Shown here: positions 60,655 through 64,000 of the stretch, piece by piece | Layout of the letters: every line of letters starts with the position of its first letter | Numbering within the stretch: position 1 is the first letter of the stretch | Source of the DNA: Medicago truncatula | Taxonomy: Eukaryota > Streptophyta > Magnoliopsida > Fabales > Fabaceae | Length of the DNA stretch: 64,000 nt | Assembly: GCF_003473485.1 (NCBI RefSeq) | Contig: NC_053049.1 | Span: forward strand, 8,184,001 to 8,248,000 | Direction of reading: 5' to 3' | Notes under the pieces: model-generated | The model's database searches: none | Seen by the model: only the letters and a program-made list of their open reading frames with translations | Told to the model about the DNA's origin: nothing | Translations under genes and position numbers: made by a program

Positions 60655-62566
60655 ACATGTGTTTGTTCTGCATCGATAAAAAATGATTTTGAATGAATTG
60701 CTTTTATGAAGTTGATTTTTGTTGAAATTGAGTTAGACGTAAAGTTATTTATATTTGATCCATTTCAAAAAAGTGATTTTTAAATATTAGTTTTTGGATA
60801 TAATTGATTTTATGATTATAATTAGTTCTAAGGTTGGATGCTATAAACATACAATTTATGGTCGAATCACGTTTGACTAGTCTAAAAGTGCTTCTAGGAA
60901 GTAAAGATGTGAAACCAAACAATAAGATAAAAATTAGAATATTGATTATTACACTTCATGTTGAAATCATGTCTAGTGATTGACACGATACTAACACATG
61001 TAACAATTTCATTGACACTAGCGCTTCATGTTTTGACTTTTTAACCCCCCATGTGATAAACCGGTGTAATTTTGTTTTCTTCCAATTGTAACACTGTAAA
61101 AAATATTTATAGAATTTCAATAAATGCAGAATTTGAGAGTAAGAAGGTAAATCCAAGTAAGGTAGAGTGTATTTAATTCATGGACTGAACAGTATGGTTC
61201 TGGAAGCATAAAAATTACAGAGAGAAAGTGATGGTTATTGTTGTTTTTATGTGTTTGTTTTCATGCATGTGTCGTTTTCTATAAGGATTATAGTAACTGA
61301 GTGGTAAAATATTCACAATTGATATAAAGTGTAATCTGTTTTTCAGATTTCTGTCATTCATGACTAGTGAGGTTACATTACATGAACATGGCTATTCACT
61401 GCCATGCAGAGAGGCGTGTAATAAACTATTAGATCTCGTGGTGTCTATTATGTCACATATATGAGTGTGACATTCATTTTCACTTCAATTTAATTTAATT
61501 TACCTTTCAAAAAATAGAATATAAAAAGCTAAGTTTGTTTTGATTTCAACACATCTCAGATTTCTGTTTCTATTGAAAGCAATGAAACGCCAAATTAAGC
61601 TTGTTGAAGCAGCAACACTGACACGTAAAGAGCACAAGTTTATTTTGGAATACATTAAGATGTGAGTTGGACTCCAAGAATTCACTAGAGTTAGAGTGAG
61701 AGTAGACCTCAAAACTCAAGGATCACAAACTGATTATAGACTACCTCCAAAGAGAACCTCACACATGCGATGATAGTTAAACCTACAACATTTCGGGTGA
61801 GTTTGTCTCCATATCTGCTACAAGAGGTTAGTTCATTCCACTAAAAGGATGGCCTTAGCTGCTACAGTCTCATCTTGAATGATGAAACAATTTTGATGAA
61901 AACTAGAAGAAAACAATCTGCAAAATATGATTATTGAAGCATACACAACAGTTATTATCCATTTGAATCTTCCTAATTGACCTATAATAATTGGACCACA
62001 GACTTCCATTCAATTAAATGCTTTCTTAAAAACCTAAAAGTGATTGATCGCATTAGTAAAAAATTGATATCACTGACAAACTTCACCTAATATCATGGAT
62101 GTGAAATCTAAAATTGCCACACATAGAAACGTTGAATTTCCAGTCAAAGGCTCAATAAATGTATTCTCAAATCTTCATCATATTGGCATGTTAAATAATG
62201 CAGGTCACATGGCAACTGCAATTTTGATTCATTTCCCATATGTCATTGTTAATATTTAATAGGACCTAATTTAAGGACAGAAAAGAACAGGGGAGACCAT
62301 ATTATTTCAAGTCTTTCATATTCAACATGCAACTATAAGTTGAAAGTTGTAACAAAAAAATTATTCATCAAGAGACACAATTTAGAGAGCCTAGTTTTCT
62401 TTCAGCATGTAACTATAAGTTGAAAGTTGAATTGTAACAAAATTTATTCATCAAGAAACAAAACTAAGAGCCTAGTTTCTCAAAGCACAAAACCATCAAC
62501 GTTAAATATATCAATTGGGCACACCCCTTAAATTTATAGGGGGGAAAAACTCAAAGTGAGGACTAC
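60655..62566. other. Intergenic between remorin and alanine aminotransferase
   Basis: Both genes end toward this stretch (convergent). 60720-60890 contains AATTGATTTTA-type words like the repeat at 34009. 62321-62481 is a tandem duplication. No further gene. Confidence 0.4.
62321..62481. repeat. Two-copy tandem duplication, period about 80 bp
   Basis: CAACATGCAACTATAAGTTG and CAGCATGTAACTATAAGTTG start the two units at 62323 and 62403. Both continue with GAAAGTTG, AACAAAA, TTATTCATCAAGA and GAGCCTAGTTT. It lies just past the alanine aminotransferase stop, perhaps in or near its 3' UTR. Confidence 0.85.

Positions 62567-64000
<1,434 letters not shown>

Overview
This is nuclear DNA of a flowering plant, most likely a temperate (galegoid) legume such as Medicago or Trifolium. 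The evidence is strongly AT-rich intergenic DNA, GT-AG introns, long introns packed with MITEs, and legume-style SINE and MITE families. Every gene I could assemble encodes a plant-type protein. The genus is an inference from repeat style and protein resemblance, since no database was searched.

Genes, left to right: (1) minus strand, 4454-486, a three-exon, 622-residue Golgi-type glycosyltransferase-like protein. (2) Minus strand, 12022-11110, a three-exon, 199-residue LURP-one-related (LOR) protein. (3) Plus strand, 27377-37393, an intact eleven-exon, 1811-residue FAB1-type phosphatidylinositol-3-phosphate 5-kinase (FYVE, chaperonin-like, cysteine-rich and kinase domains). (4) Plus strand, 39425-40125, a small two-exon defensin gene that a simple open-reading-frame scan misses because a retained intron and short exons hide it. 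(5) Minus strand, 41716-40819, a three-exon, 133-residue protein of unknown function. (6) Plus strand, 56872-60654, a four-exon, 463-residue long-N-terminus remorin. (7) Minus strand, 64000-62567, the C-terminal five exons of an alanine aminotransferase whose 5' part lies beyond the window. I checked reading frame across every splice junction of these genes by hand, and all are consistent.

The rest is mostly transposon-derived. 12-26 kb holds MITEs, an RNase H remnant broken by an exact 50-bp duplication, a 1.43-kb terminal-inverted-repeat element, nested MITEs, and fold-back hairpins. 43-56 kb holds LINE remnants, a tRNA-derived SINE with clean target duplications, hAT-type elements, a long near-palindrome next to a broken plant-mobile-domain gene, a Tourist-like element and a 5'-truncated LINE with a poly(A) tail. 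The FAB1 introns carry at least six insertions, two with 8-bp or 16-bp target duplications that fix their edges.

I found no bacterial-type operons, CRISPR arrays or viral genomes, and no evidence of an undescribed multi-gene system. The most useful new observations are the hidden defensin gene flanked by a local segmental duplication, the uncharacterised 133-residue protein, and several long hairpins that could give rise to small RNAs. The genes here are functionally unrelated neighbours, as is normal in a plant genome.
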